A DNA stretch of 48,394 nucleotides, taken from positions 1-48,394 of the forward strand of contig JAGASY010000070.1 of the NCBI GenBank assembly GCA_017621515.1. Reading direction: 5' to 3'. Source of the DNA: Bacteroidaceae bacterium (lineage in GTDB: Bacteria > Bacteroidota > Bacteroidia > Bacteroidales > Bacteroidaceae). Positions 26,436 to 35,039 of the stretch are shown here, one piece after another. Position 1 is the first letter of the stretch; every line of letters begins with the position of its first letter. Position numbers and translations under genes: made by a program. The notes beneath the pieces were generated by a model that did not search any database, was not told where the DNA came from, and saw only the letters and a program-made list of their open reading frames with translations.

Positions 26436-27265
26436 ACTCCTATAAAAAATTTTTGACATCGTTTTTGAAAGAGATTGTTCATTCTAACAAAATGATGCAG
26501 TATTTCGTAAAACAGAATCTTTTTTTATGAATTATGGCTATAATGCTATCTTTTTGATTTCTTCAAATGTTAAAATTCCAAGCCCTCTGGAACGCTTCAA
26601 AATGAAGCGCACCGAACTTTTCTCGGAGAACGGGGATTTTATGCGCATTTCGTGAGGCTTTCGAGAAATGTGAAATAGTGTTTCGTTTTAGAGTAGTTCT
26701 TTTACATTTATTTACCTCCTGTGAAGAGTCTTTCGGAAAAAACTACTAAGTTCTCAAATTTTCAGCGCGCTGTCGTCACATTTTCAGCGCACTGCAATTT
26801 TAAGCACAGCGCACTGGAAATTCTCTCACTGTGCGCTGAAAATTTCAAAACAGCGCACTGAAAATAAAAAAACACAGGGAAGCGGAAAAAAAGTCAGCGG
26901 ACTTCGGTCAAAATGTTAAAAGATGTATAATTGACTGTTTGGAAAGAGTGTCTGAACAGAAATTGAAAAGTAGGCGGATTTCGGGCGGTATTTGAGGACA
27001 AGAATTACGGATTTGGATGTAATAAATTAATAATCAGCATATTATTAGAAATTTCAAAAAGTTTGAAAAATTACGTCTGGCACGTTTTTTTGAGCGATTT
27101 TTACAAAATTGTATTTTGCTGATTATCAATAATTTATCTTTAAGTCAAAATTTTTATATTTTCGACATCAGCAAAAAAACATCCGAAATGTTAAATTTTC
27201 ATTTTGGGCGAAAATATCATTTTGTCATTTCAGAAAAGTTGATTTTAGCTGTTATTTTGCTGTTT
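26436..27265 (+). repeat. Long intergenic repeat, copy C
   Basis: About 830 bp between the divergent GH127 and ompH genes. It has the same orientation and block order as copies A and B, including CCAAGCCCTCTGGAACGC, GTGAAATAGTGTTTCG, the ladder, and TTAAATTTTCATTTTGGGCG. The distal complementary arms are ATAATCAGCA (27030-27039) and TGCTGATTAT (27117-27126), a perfect 10-bp pair whose sequence differs from copy A in a compensating way. A MITE-like short-repeat pair follows at once. Confidence 0.85.
26719..26904 (+). other. 22-bp-pitch box ladder in long repeat C
   Basis: Boxes start at 26719, 26741, 26763, 26785, 26807, 26829, 26851, 26873 and 26895, exactly 22 bp apart. They read CTGTGAAGAG, AACTACTAAG, CAGCGCGCTG, CAGCGCACTG (twice), CTGTGCGCTG, CAGCGCACTG, CACAGGGAAG and CAGCGGACTT. 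The central five boxes have the same orientation pattern as copy A. Confidence 0.8.
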
Positions 27266-27273
27266 TTAGTGAG

Positions 27274-27459
27274 TGTCTTCGACAGACTCCTCCGTCGCTA
27301 CCGCGCCACCTCCCCTAAGCTTAGAGGAAGAGCCTATATACCTCACCTTGAAAAGATTATGATGTGGGTGTATAGCACTGACGTCCAACATGGTAACTTG
27401 GCTCCTCCTCTAAGTTAAAGGAGGTGGCGCGGTAGCGACGGAGGAGTCTGTCGAAGACA
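27274..27459. mobile_element. MITE-like element with 40-bp perfect terminal inverted repeats
   Basis: The arms at 27274-27313 and 27420-27459 are perfect reverse complements over 40 bp (outer end TGTCTTCGACAGACTCCTCC). The 106-bp middle has no gene. Related right-half sequence opens the window at 1-68. The size, perfect arms and dispersed copies suggest a non-autonomous transposable element, although no transposase or clear target duplication is visible. A regulatory or terminator role is also possible. Confidence 0.65.
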
Positions 27460-27553
27460 TCCACTTAAACAACAAATCCCTCACACAACAAACAAATTGA
27501 AAACTGTATCTGAGTTTTGAGAACAAAATAATCTGTATATCATACTTTTTTCG

Positions 27554-27561
27554 TAAGTTTG
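27554..27561 (+). promoter_or_regulatory. -7 box for the ompH gene
   Basis: TAAGTTTG matches TAnnTTTG and lies 26 bp upstream of the ATG at 27587. No clear -33 TTG at the ideal distance. Confidence 0.5.
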
Positions 27562-27586
27562 CAGTATGAAATAAAAAAGGCATAAA

Positions 27587-28147
27587 ATGAAGAAAATATT
27601 TTTAATCCTGACTACAGTCTTTGCAACGACAATGTGTGTTGCGCAGACGGAGAGTGAACCGTCACCAGAAGTCCTTTCAGACAATCCTGTGACAACAGTA
27701 AAAGAGCAGCATTTCGGTTATTTGAGCTACAGCGAGGCTTTGAAGGCAATGCCGGGCTATGAGGAGGCGCAGAAAAGCATTGAGGCTTTGAAGGCTGACT
27801 ATGACAAGGAACTGGAACGTGCGGAACAGGAGTTCACAAAGAAGTTCAACGAATTTGTAGATGGTCAGAAGTCTTTCCCTGAAAATATTCTCCTCAAACG
27901 TCAGAAAGAGCTGCAAGTGCTCATGGAACAGAGCATACAGTTCAAGAACGAATCGCAGCGACTGCTGACTAAAGCAGAGAACGAACTTATGCAGCCTATT
28001 GTAGATAAGCTGAATGCAATTCTGCAAAAGATTGGTACGGAACGCAACTATGACTACATATTGAATACAGACTCAAACGCTTATCCTTTCGTGAATGTGA
28101 ACAGAGGGGACGACATAATGGAGTTTGTTATTTCAAACATAGAATAA
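27587..28147 (+). CDS. OmpH/Skp-family periplasmic chaperone
   Basis: The 186-aa protein starts with a signal peptide (IFLILTTVFATTMCVAQ). It has the Skp/OmpH layout: a short beta segment (HFGYLSYSEALKAMPGYEEA), a long charged coiled coil (about residues 60-150), then a closing beta part (NYDYILNTDSNAYPFVN). Skp-type chaperones carry unfolded outer-membrane proteins across the periplasm. ompH genes commonly precede murI in Bacteroidetes, as here, 196 bp upstream. Confidence 0.9.
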   Translation: MKKIFLILTTVFATTMCVAQTESEPSPEVLSDNPVTTVKEQHFGYLSYSEALKAMPGYEEAQKSIEALKADYDKELERAEQEFTKKFNEFVDGQKSFPENILLKRQKELQVLMEQSIQFKNESQRLLTKAENELMQPIVDKLNAILQKIGTERNYDYILNTDSNAYPFVNVNRGDDIMEFVISNIE

Positions 28148-28220
28148 GAGAGAAAGTGGAAGTGGCAGGATTCAGAAAATATAAACGCATGAATCTTGCC
28201 ATTTTTTTAATTGTAGTTAT

Positions 28221-28278
28221 GAGGAGTCTGTCGAGGACAACTGCAAAAACAAACGGAGGAGTCTGTTGAATACATCCA
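28221..28278 (+). repeat. Two direct short GGAGTCTGTC-family units
   Basis: The units GAGGAGTCTGTCGAGGACAA (from 28221) and GGAGGAGTCTGTTGAATACA (from 28255) lie in tandem in the same direction between ompH and murI. Other loci of the family have inverted pairs. Confidence 0.8.
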
Positions 28279-28343
28279 CTCAAACATAACACCCACATAA
28301 TTACAAAGAAATAATTAGAATAATCTTTAATAACAAACCCAGA

Positions 28344-29183
28344 ATGTCCGACTCCCAACTCCTCAGTGGTCCGATAGGAGTGTTTGACTCCGGATACGGA
28401 GGACTCACCATCCTTGACGGCATACGCACACTTATGCCGCAGTACGACTATATTTATCTTGGCGACAATGCACGTACCCCATACGGCACACGTTCTTTTG
28501 ACATTGTCTTTGAGTTCACTCTACAGGCAGTAAAGAAGTTGTTTAGTTTCGGATGTCCGTTGGTCATTCTCGGATGTAACACCGCCTCCGCCAAGGCACT
28601 CAGAAGCATACAGCAACAATATCTGCCCGACAATGCGCCAGACCGCCGTGTGCTCGGAGTCATACGGCCTACAGCCGAAACAGTCGGCAAACTGACCCGT
28701 ACACGTCATATCGGTGTGCTTGCCACAGAAGGAACCATACGTTCAGAATCATATACGCTTGAGATACAAAAACTTTATCCGGGCAGTGTCGTTGTAGGTC
28801 AGGCATGTCCGATGTGGGTTCCGCTCGTGGAAAACGGAGAGGCGGACAAGCCCGGTGCGGACTATTTCGTGCGCGACAGCATCAAGAAACTGCTGGAAAA
28901 GGATGCTCTTATAGACACCATCATACTTGGCTGCACTCATTATCCTCTGCTTATGCCGAAAATCACGAAATATTGTCCGGAAGGAATTACGATAGTACCG
29001 CAAGGAGAGTATATTGCAAGAAGTCTTGAAGATTATCTGAAACGGCACGAGGAAATGAACCGCCGTATCACACGAGGCGGAACTTGTCGGTATTTCACTT
29101 CGGAATCGACACATAAGTTTCACGAGTGCGCCTCGATATTCCTCAAGGAAGAAGTAGAGGCGGAGCATGTGTGCCTGATTTAA
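28344..29183 (+). CDS. murI: Glutamate racemase
   Basis: The 279-aa enzyme interconverts L- and D-glutamate for peptidoglycan. The first catalytic cysteine is Cys78 in LGCNTASAKALR and the second is in LGCTHYPLL. The entry motif GVFDSGYGGLTIL with Asp15 and the loop YLGDNARTPYG are both present. Length is normal. It follows ompH, the usual Bacteroidetes arrangement, but short repeats interrupt the gap on both sides. Confidence 0.97.
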   Translation: MSDSQLLSGPIGVFDSGYGGLTILDGIRTLMPQYDYIYLGDNARTPYGTRSFDIVFEFTLQAVKKLFSFGCPLVILGCNTASAKALRSIQQQYLPDNAPDRRVLGVIRPTAETVGKLTRTRHIGVLATEGTIRSESYTLEIQKLYPGSVVVGQACPMWVPLVENGEADKPGADYFVRDSIKKLLEKDALIDTIILGCTHYPLLMPKITKYCPEGITIVPQGEYIARSLEDYLKRHEEMNRRITRGGTCRYFTSESTHKFHECASIFLKEEVEAEHVCLI

Positions 29184-29250
29184 TTGCCGGAATGGCAGGG
29201 ACACTCAATGTTGCAGGCGGATGTGTTCGACAGATTTCTCTCTACTGTTT

Positions 29251-29374
29251 TAAGTGGATGTACTTGACAGACTCTCATGCGTTAAATAGGCGCGTAGCGA
29301 CGGAGGAGTCTGTCGAATACATCCGCTAATGCACCTATTTAACGCATGAGGAGTCTGTTGAAGACACCCACTTA
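29251..29374. repeat. Short GGAGTCTGTC-family inverted pair with a third unit in the middle
   Basis: The arms 29251-29290 and 29334-29374 are imperfect inverted copies (several mismatches and one indel). Their inner ends contain ATGCGTTAAATAGG and its complement, so a long hairpin is possible. The middle (29291-29333) holds another plus-oriented unit with GTAGCGACGGAGGAGTCTGT. It lies between murI and the CPBP gene. Confidence 0.75.
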
Positions 29375-29437
29375 AAAACACAGCAAGCAATCACATAAAC
29401 AATAAAAACAGATTTTCAATCAAAACATAAATAATAT

Positions 29438-30244
29438 ATGAAAAAGTTTTTCAAATCATTGTCTCTTCCTGCACTGGCATTAGTCATATACATTGTTGTG
29501 CAGTCCATCGTTCTTTCCGTAGTAGCAGTAATTGCCAAAATCACAGGCTCTCCAATGTCTGTCGGAGCAATGTCCGCTGTTTTAATCATTTCTTCCGTGA
29601 TAACGGCTTTTATATTAATGACCGTCAAAAAATTCGGACTGAGACTGTCTTTCTCATCCATAGGATGCTCGCCACAGATGTTGGTTTTGTCCATAACAGC
29701 GGCCATACTGGGAATGTTCGCCACAGACCTTGCCAACGAACAACTCAACCTGAAGAATATTCTCGAGGAACAATTCATAGGCATGTCTTCAAACATCTAT
29801 GGCATATTGGCAATCAGTCTGGTAGGGCCGGTGATGGAAGAAATTTTGTTTCGCGGGGCAATCATGTCACCAATGTTGCGCAAAGGAATACATCCTTGGT
29901 TAGTAATTGTTTTCTCTGCACTTGTTTTTGGCATTATACATGCGAATCCCGCCCAGATACCTTTCGCCTTTATAGTGGGTGTGATACTTGCCATAATTTA
30001 TTATAAGACAGGCAGTCTTGTGGGTTCTTCTATCTGTCATATAATCAACAACAGCATGTCCGTATATCTGATGAACAGATACGGCGAAGAACTGAAGGAT
30101 ATCAAATGGGAAAATATACTGGGCGGCACGACGGCTGCTTATACCGTGATGGCTGTCTGTGCCGCTTTATCCGTATGGCTGCTCGTAATCTTCTGGAAGA
30201 AACAAGACGGAAACAGATTTCTTGTGGAAGAAAACCAACAATAA
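29438..30244 (+). CDS. CPBP-family intramembrane glutamic/metallo protease
   Basis: This 268-aa polytopic membrane protein belongs to the CPBP (Abi/CAAX protease) family. Motif 1 is EEILFR (Glu134, Glu135, Arg139), motif 2 is FGIIHAN with His168, and motif 3 is HIINN (His201, Asn205). Members cleave membrane-embedded or prenylated substrates, or act in peptide immunity. The substrate here is unknown. It stands alone between short repeats and the helicase leader. Confidence 0.9.
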   Translation: MKKFFKSLSLPALALVIYIVVQSIVLSVVAVIAKITGSPMSVGAMSAVLIISSVITAFILMTVKKFGLRLSFSSIGCSPQMLVLSITAAILGMFATDLANEQLNLKNILEEQFIGMSSNIYGILAISLVGPVMEEILFRGAIMSPMLRKGIHPWLVIVFSALVFGIIHANPAQIPFAFIVGVILAIIYYKTGSLVGSSICHIINNSMSVYLMNRYGEELKDIKWENILGGTTAAYTVMAVCAALSVWLLVIFWKKQDGNRFLVEENQQ

Positions 30245-30350
30245 GTCTTTTCGGAAAGTTTTCTGATTGTTAGAGAAGATAAAAAGGTTTATTTTGCCTC
30301 TCGTTGAAATTATTTTGTGCTTTTAAGGTGGGTAAACGATTATTAATCAC

Positions 30351-30358
30351 TATCTTTG
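30351..30358 (+). promoter_or_regulatory. -7 box with a long leader for the DEAD-box helicase
   Basis: TATCTTTG matches TAnnTTTG. If used, the transcript has an untranslated leader of about 190 nt (to 30555), which is long for this window. RNA helicase genes with cold-shock-type control often have such leaders. The 30245-30555 gap holds no gene. Confidence 0.5.
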
Positions 30359-30555
30359 CAAAATAATTACTGAACGGTAGAAAGATTTTTAGATTATAGA
30401 CAGACGAGTTAGTGGGTGAACTATGCGAAAAAAACTGTAACCGACTATTTGTAGTTTTTATTTCTATAGAACTACAGAAAACAGATTTGGTGTGGATTAG
30501 CCATTCACTCTTCAACTATAAGTTTTTTTAATACATACATTAAAAAGTTACAATT

Positions 30556-32478
30556 TTGAAGACATTTGAAGAATTGGGAGTTCGTGACGAAATTCTCAAA
30601 GCGATTAAGGAGATGGGGTATGAACAGCCTATGCCTGTTCAGGAAGAGGTTATACCATATCTTTTGGGAAACAACAATGATGTGGTGGCTTTGGCACAGA
30701 CCGGTACGGGAAAGACTGCTGCATACGGATTGCCTGTATTGCAGAAGATTGACACAGAAAGCAAAGAGACTCAGGCGGTGATTATATCACCTACACGTGA
30801 GTTGTGTCTGCAAATTACAGATGACTTGAAAGAGTATTCCAAGTACATTGACGGGCTGTATGTGCTGGCTGTATATGGAGGTGCAAGCATCGAGACACAG
30901 ATTCGCCAGTTGAAGAAAGGGGTGCAAGTGATTGTGGCTACCCCGGGAAGACTTGTGGATTTGATGAACCGTGGGGTTGCGGATTTGAGTCGTGTGCAGA
31001 ACGTGGTACTCGATGAAGCGGACGAAATGCTGAACATGGGATTCTCAGAAAGTATCGACGAGATACTTGCCGGAGTACCAAAAGACAGGAACACACTGTT
31101 GTTCTCTGCTACCATGAGCAAAGAAATAGAGCGCATAAGCAAGAACTATCTTAATAATGCCAAGGAAATAGTTGTAGGTTCACGCAACGAAGGTGCAGAG
31201 AAAGTGAACCATATCTACTATCTCGTACAGGCTAAAGACAAATACAAGGCTCTCAAGCGTGTGGCAGATTTCTATCCGGAAATATATGCCATTATCTTCT
31301 GCCGTACACGTATGGAGACTCAGGAGATTGCGGACAAGTTGATTCAGGACGGATATAATGCCGACTCGCTTCACGGCGAACTTTCTCAAGCTCAGCGAGA
31401 CCTTACCATGCAGAAATTCCGCCAGCACCGCATCCAGCTGCTTGTGGCAACTGACGTGGCTGCCCGTGGTCTGGACGTAGATAGCCTTACTCATGTTATC
31501 AACTACGGTTTGCCTGACGATATAGAGAGCTATACTCACCGAAGCGGACGTACAGGACGTGCAGGAAAGACCGGAACAAGTATCTGTATTATCCATGTGC
31601 GCGAAAAGTCTAAAGTTCGTGCTATAGAGAAGCAGATTGGTAAAGATTTCGTTGCAGGAACACTGCCTTCAGGACATCAGATTTGTGAGAAGCAGTTGTA
31701 TAAAGTTATCGACGACATTGAGAAGGTTGAGATTAATGAAGAGGAAATAGCACCGTTCCTTCCGTCAATATACCGTAAGTTTGAACTTATGGAAAAGGAA
31801 GACATCATTAAGAGAATGGTGTCTATGGAGTTCAATACATTCCTCAACTACTACAAGAATGCTCCAGAGATAGAAGTTCCACAGGAAGGCGGAAAAGGTC
31901 GTGAGCGCGGCGAACGCAGGGAACGCGGTGAGCGCAGAGAACGTAGCCGCAATGCCGAGCCGGGATACAAGCGTTTGTTCATCAACCTCGGAAAAGTAGA
32001 TAATCTTCATCCGCGCGAACTGATGGGACTTGTGAACCGCTATTCAAACGGTGCACGTGTTGATTTCGGTCGTATAGACCTGATGAAAACATTCTCATTC
32101 TTTGAAGTTCCAGAGAAACAGGCAGAAGTTGTTTTGCGCTCACTCAAGAATGCAGAGTTTGACGGTCGTAAAGTGAATGTGGAACTGTCTGAAGGTTCTT
32201 CTTCCAAAGGTTCGGAAGGCGGACGCGGAAGAGGCGGCAGAGGACGTTCCGAGCGCAGCGAAGAAAGCCATTCACGTCGTTCCTCCGAGCGTGGCGGCAA
32301 ACGCAAGTCTGAAGATCCTTTTGCAAAAGTAAGGAAGAAAGGACGTGATTCTTCAGAAGGTTCTTCTCGTCGTTCTTCCGGCGGACATCCGGAATGGGCA
32401 CAGTTCTTCGACGGTGACACTGTAGATGAGCCGTTCTACAATGAGTTTGCAAAGAAGAAAAGAAAGAAGAAGAAATAA
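30556..32478 (+). CDS. DEAD-box ATP-dependent RNA helicase (DeaD/CsdA-like)
   Basis: The 640-aa protein has all core motifs: Q motif region, AQTGTGKT (47-54), PTREL, TPGR, DEAD (153-156), SAT and HRSGRTGRAGK. After the helicase core comes an RGERRERGERRERSRN linker, a DbpA-type RNA-binding domain (YKRLFINLGKVDNLHPRELM), an Arg/Gly/Ser-rich tail and a conserved HPEWAQFFDGD-type end with a lysine run. It probably remodels rRNA or mRNA structure, for example in the cold. The start codon is TTG (30556). The sequence MKTFEELGV from that codon is the usual family N-terminus, so TTG is preferred over later ATGs. Confidence 0.95.
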   Translation: MKTFEELGVRDEILKAIKEMGYEQPMPVQEEVIPYLLGNNNDVVALAQTGTGKTAAYGLPVLQKIDTESKETQAVIISPTRELCLQITDDLKEYSKYIDGLYVLAVYGGASIETQIRQLKKGVQVIVATPGRLVDLMNRGVADLSRVQNVVLDEADEMLNMGFSESIDEILAGVPKDRNTLLFSATMSKEIERISKNYLNNAKEIVVGSRNEGAEKVNHIYYLVQAKDKYKALKRVADFYPEIYAIIFCRTRMETQEIADKLIQDGYNADSLHGELSQAQRDLTMQKFRQHRIQLLVATDVAARGLDVDSLTHVINYGLPDDIESYTHRSGRTGRAGKTGTSICIIHVREKSKVRAIEKQIGKDFVAGTLPSGHQICEKQLYKVIDDIEKVEINEEEIAPFLPSIYRKFELMEKEDIIKRMVSMEFNTFLNYYKNAPEIEVPQEGGKGRERGERRERGERRERSRNAEPGYKRLFINLGKVDNLHPRELMGLVNRYSNGARVDFGRIDLMKTFSFFEVPEKQAEVVLRSLKNAEFDGRKVNVELSEGSSSKGSEGGRGRGGRGRSERSEESHSRRSSERGGKRKSEDPFAKVRKKGRDSSEGSSRRSSGGHPEWAQFFDGDTVDEPFYNEFAKKKRKKKK

Positions 32479-32493
32479 ATATTCATAACTATC

Positions 32494-32522
32494 GGGGTTT
32501 GGGCACATCATGCCCAAATCCC
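32494..32522 (+). terminator. Terminator after the helicase gene
   Basis: GGGGTTTGGGCA (32494-32505) pairs with TGCCCAAATCCC (32511-32522), with one imperfect position. The stem is followed by TATTTTGTTT. Confidence 0.7.
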
Positions 32523-32569
32523 TATTTTGTTTCTAAATACATAATATAAATATAATAAATAGGTGCCGT

Positions 32570-33532
32570 ATGAAAGTTTTTCAGCATGTCAGTGATATCG
32601 GTGATTTGAAAACAGCTCTTGCAGAAGCTTTTGAGATAAAAGAAAACCGTTTCAAATATAGTGAGTTAGGAAAGAACAAAACTGCTCTTCTTATTTTTTT
32701 CAACAACAGCCTCCGTACCCGCCTCAGCACGCAAAAGGCAGCCATGAATTTAGGCATGAATGTCATCGTGCTTGATGTCAATCAGGGAGCATGGAAGCTC
32801 GAAACAGAACGCGGAGTCATCATGGACGGTGACAAGAGCGAACATCTGCTTGAAGCAATACCGGTTATGGGAAGCTATTGTGACATAATAGGAGTTCGTT
32901 CATTTGCCACTTTCGAAAGCCGTAAGGATGATTATGAGGAAAAGATACTGAATCAGTTCATAAAATATTCGGGACGTCCGGTATTTTTCATGGAAAGTGC
33001 CACCGTTCATCCGTTGCAGTCTTTTGCAGATTTGATAACGATAGAGGAATACAAGCGTACTTCACGTCCGAAAGTGGTTCTTACGTGGGCACCTCATCCA
33101 AAAGCTCTTCCGCAGGCTGTACCAAACTCATTCGCCCAGTGGATGAATGCCGCCGACGTTGATTTTGTCATCACACATCCGGAAGGTTATGAACTGGATC
33201 CTGCTTTTGCCGGAAATGCCTGTGTAGAATACGACCAGATGAAAGCCTTTGAGGGTGCGGACTTCATCTATGCGAAGAATTGGAGCTGTCCGGGTGTTAC
33301 CCGCCCTGAGGATTACGGCAAGGTGTTGTCAAAAGATATGAGCTGGACAGTGGATGCACGGCACATGGCTGTGACAAACAATGCCTTCTTTATGCACTGT
33401 CTGCCTGTCCGCCGCAACATGATTGTAAGCGACGATGTGATAGAAGCTCCGACTTCCCTTGTCATACCCGAAGCAGCCAATCGCGAAATCTCTGCCACAG
33501 TCGTATTGAAACGTATGCTTCAGGCATTATAA
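32570..33532 (+). CDS. argF': N-succinylornithine (acetylornithine-like) carbamoyltransferase
   Basis: The 320-aa enzyme transfers the carbamoyl group to an acylated ornithine in the variant arginine pathway of Bacteroidetes. The carbamoyl-phosphate site SLRTR (47-51), HPLQ and HCLP motifs are present. It is close, from memory, to the Bacteroides fragilis succinylornithine enzyme along its whole length. Residue 90, the position that sets succinyl versus acetyl specificity (Pro in B. fragilis, Glu in Xanthomonas), is Ser here (GDKSEHLLE). It is preceded by the helicase terminator. No other arg genes are nearby. Confidence 0.92.
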   Translation: MKVFQHVSDIGDLKTALAEAFEIKENRFKYSELGKNKTALLIFFNNSLRTRLSTQKAAMNLGMNVIVLDVNQGAWKLETERGVIMDGDKSEHLLEAIPVMGSYCDIIGVRSFATFESRKDDYEEKILNQFIKYSGRPVFFMESATVHPLQSFADLITIEEYKRTSRPKVVLTWAPHPKALPQAVPNSFAQWMNAADVDFVITHPEGYELDPAFAGNACVEYDQMKAFEGADFIYAKNWSCPGVTRPEDYGKVLSKDMSWTVDARHMAVTNNAFFMHCLPVRRNMIVSDDVIEAPTSLVIPEAANREISATVVLKRMLQAL

Positions 33533-33657
33533 AACCTGTCGGAATGAGAAAAATACAGAATTTTGTATTCATGTAATAGGACAACCACGTAAGGGCATTG
33601 TGACTGAAAGTACAATCTCTGTGTTTTTTGAATGTAAGTTTTTCAACTCTTATATTA

Positions 33658-34998
33658 ATGGACACAAGACTGAATATACGGGACAGGCAGATACTGGCAA
33701 TAGCATTGCCTTCTATTGTATCTAATATCACAGTACCATTACTTGGTCTCATAGATGTTACGATAGTAGGGCATCTCGGTTCAGCGGCATATATAGGTGC
33801 AATCGCTGTAGGCGGGATGCTCTTTAATATAATGTACTGGCTGTTCGCATTCCTCCGCATGGGCACAAGCGGCATGGTTTCACAGGCATACGGAAGCCGG
33901 AACCTTGCCGAAACGGTGCGTCTGCTCATACGTGCAGTCAGCATTGCACTTGCCGTATCCGCATTCATAATATGTCTGCAAATTCCTTTGCGCGACACCG
34001 CCCTTCTGCTTATCAGCCCGACAAAAGAGGTGAGCGGACTCGCCATGTCATACTTTAATATATGTATATGGGGAGCACCCGCCGTACTTTCGCTCTATGT
34101 GCTTACCGGATGGTTCATAGGTATGCAAAATTCGCGCATCCCTATGGTGGTGGCAATTGTACAGAACATTGTAAACATATTGGCAAGCATCCTGTTCGTC
34201 TATGCGGCAGGGATGAAAGTGGAAGGGGTGGCATTGGGAACTCTCGTGGCTCAATATGTCGGACTGCTTACGGCTGTAGGCTTGTGGCTCAAACATTACG
34301 GACGCTTGCAAAAGAGAGCACCCTTAAGACTCGTCAACTTCAAGGACAGGAATGAACGTCGTGCGTTATGCCGCTTCTTCAATCTCAACCGCGATATATT
34401 TCTACGTACACTATGTCTGGTGGCAGTGACGCTGTTCTTCACATCAGCCGGAGCTTCTCAGGGAGATACCATACTGGCGGTAAATGCCTTGCTCATGCAA
34501 CTGTTTACATTATATTCATACGTGATGGACGGATTTGCCGTAGCCGGAGAAGCATTGGTCGGAAAAGCCGTCGGTGCCAACAATTCCGTCTTGTATTCGT
34601 CGTCTGTACGTCATCTCTTCATCTGGGGAGCTATCATGGCAGCTATGTTCACCATTGTTTATGCAGCCGGCGGAACCTCATTTCTTGGTCTCCTTACGAA
34701 TGAGCCGTCTGTAATATCCGCATCGTCCGCTTACCTTCCGTGGGCACTGCTTATTCCTATATGCGGAATGGCAGCCTTCATCTGGGACGGAATATTTATA
34801 GGAACTACGGCGACACGGCAGATGCTTATATCCATGTTTTCAGCCACAGTAGTATTTTTCATCACCTACTTTACGTTATATCACCCCCTTGCCAATCATG
34901 GGTTGTGGATTTCTTTTTTGTGTTATCTTGCGACACGCGGAATCGTACAGACCGTTCTATACAGAAATTCACGGCTGTTTGTCCAAAAAAGAAAATAA
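33658..34998 (+). CDS. MATE-family efflux transporter (DinF-like)
   Basis: This 446-aa polytopic membrane protein has about twelve helices in two halves. It starts with IRDRQILAIALPSIVSNITVPLLGL and has the MATE motif GLIDVTIVGHLGSAAYIGA near the N-terminus. The family exports cationic drugs and metabolites in exchange for Na+ or H+. I start it at the ATG at 33658. An upstream in-frame TTG at 33628 is less likely. dusB starts 41 bp after the stop, so the two may share a transcript. Confidence 0.9.
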   Translation: MDTRLNIRDRQILAIALPSIVSNITVPLLGLIDVTIVGHLGSAAYIGAIAVGGMLFNIMYWLFAFLRMGTSGMVSQAYGSRNLAETVRLLIRAVSIALAVSAFIICLQIPLRDTALLLISPTKEVSGLAMSYFNICIWGAPAVLSLYVLTGWFIGMQNSRIPMVVAIVQNIVNILASILFVYAAGMKVEGVALGTLVAQYVGLLTAVGLWLKHYGRLQKRAPLRLVNFKDRNERRALCRFFNLNRDIFLRTLCLVAVTLFFTSAGASQGDTILAVNALLMQLFTLYSYVMDGFAVAGEALVGKAVGANNSVLYSSSVRHLFIWGAIMAAMFTIVYAAGGTSFLGLLTNEPSVISASSAYLPWALLIPICGMAAFIWDGIFIGTTATRQMLISMFSATVVFFITYFTLYHPLANHGLWISFLCYLATRGIVQTVLYRNSRLFVQKRK

Positions 34999-35039
34999 AT
35001 GTCGATTGACACAGTTCTTAAAAGCTTAATTTATTTACA

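Noticed and set aside
27116..27418. A 100-codon plus-strand open frame at 27116-27418.
   Set aside because: It crosses the end of long repeat C and the MITE-like left arm, has no recognisable domain and no ribosome binding site, so it is chance.
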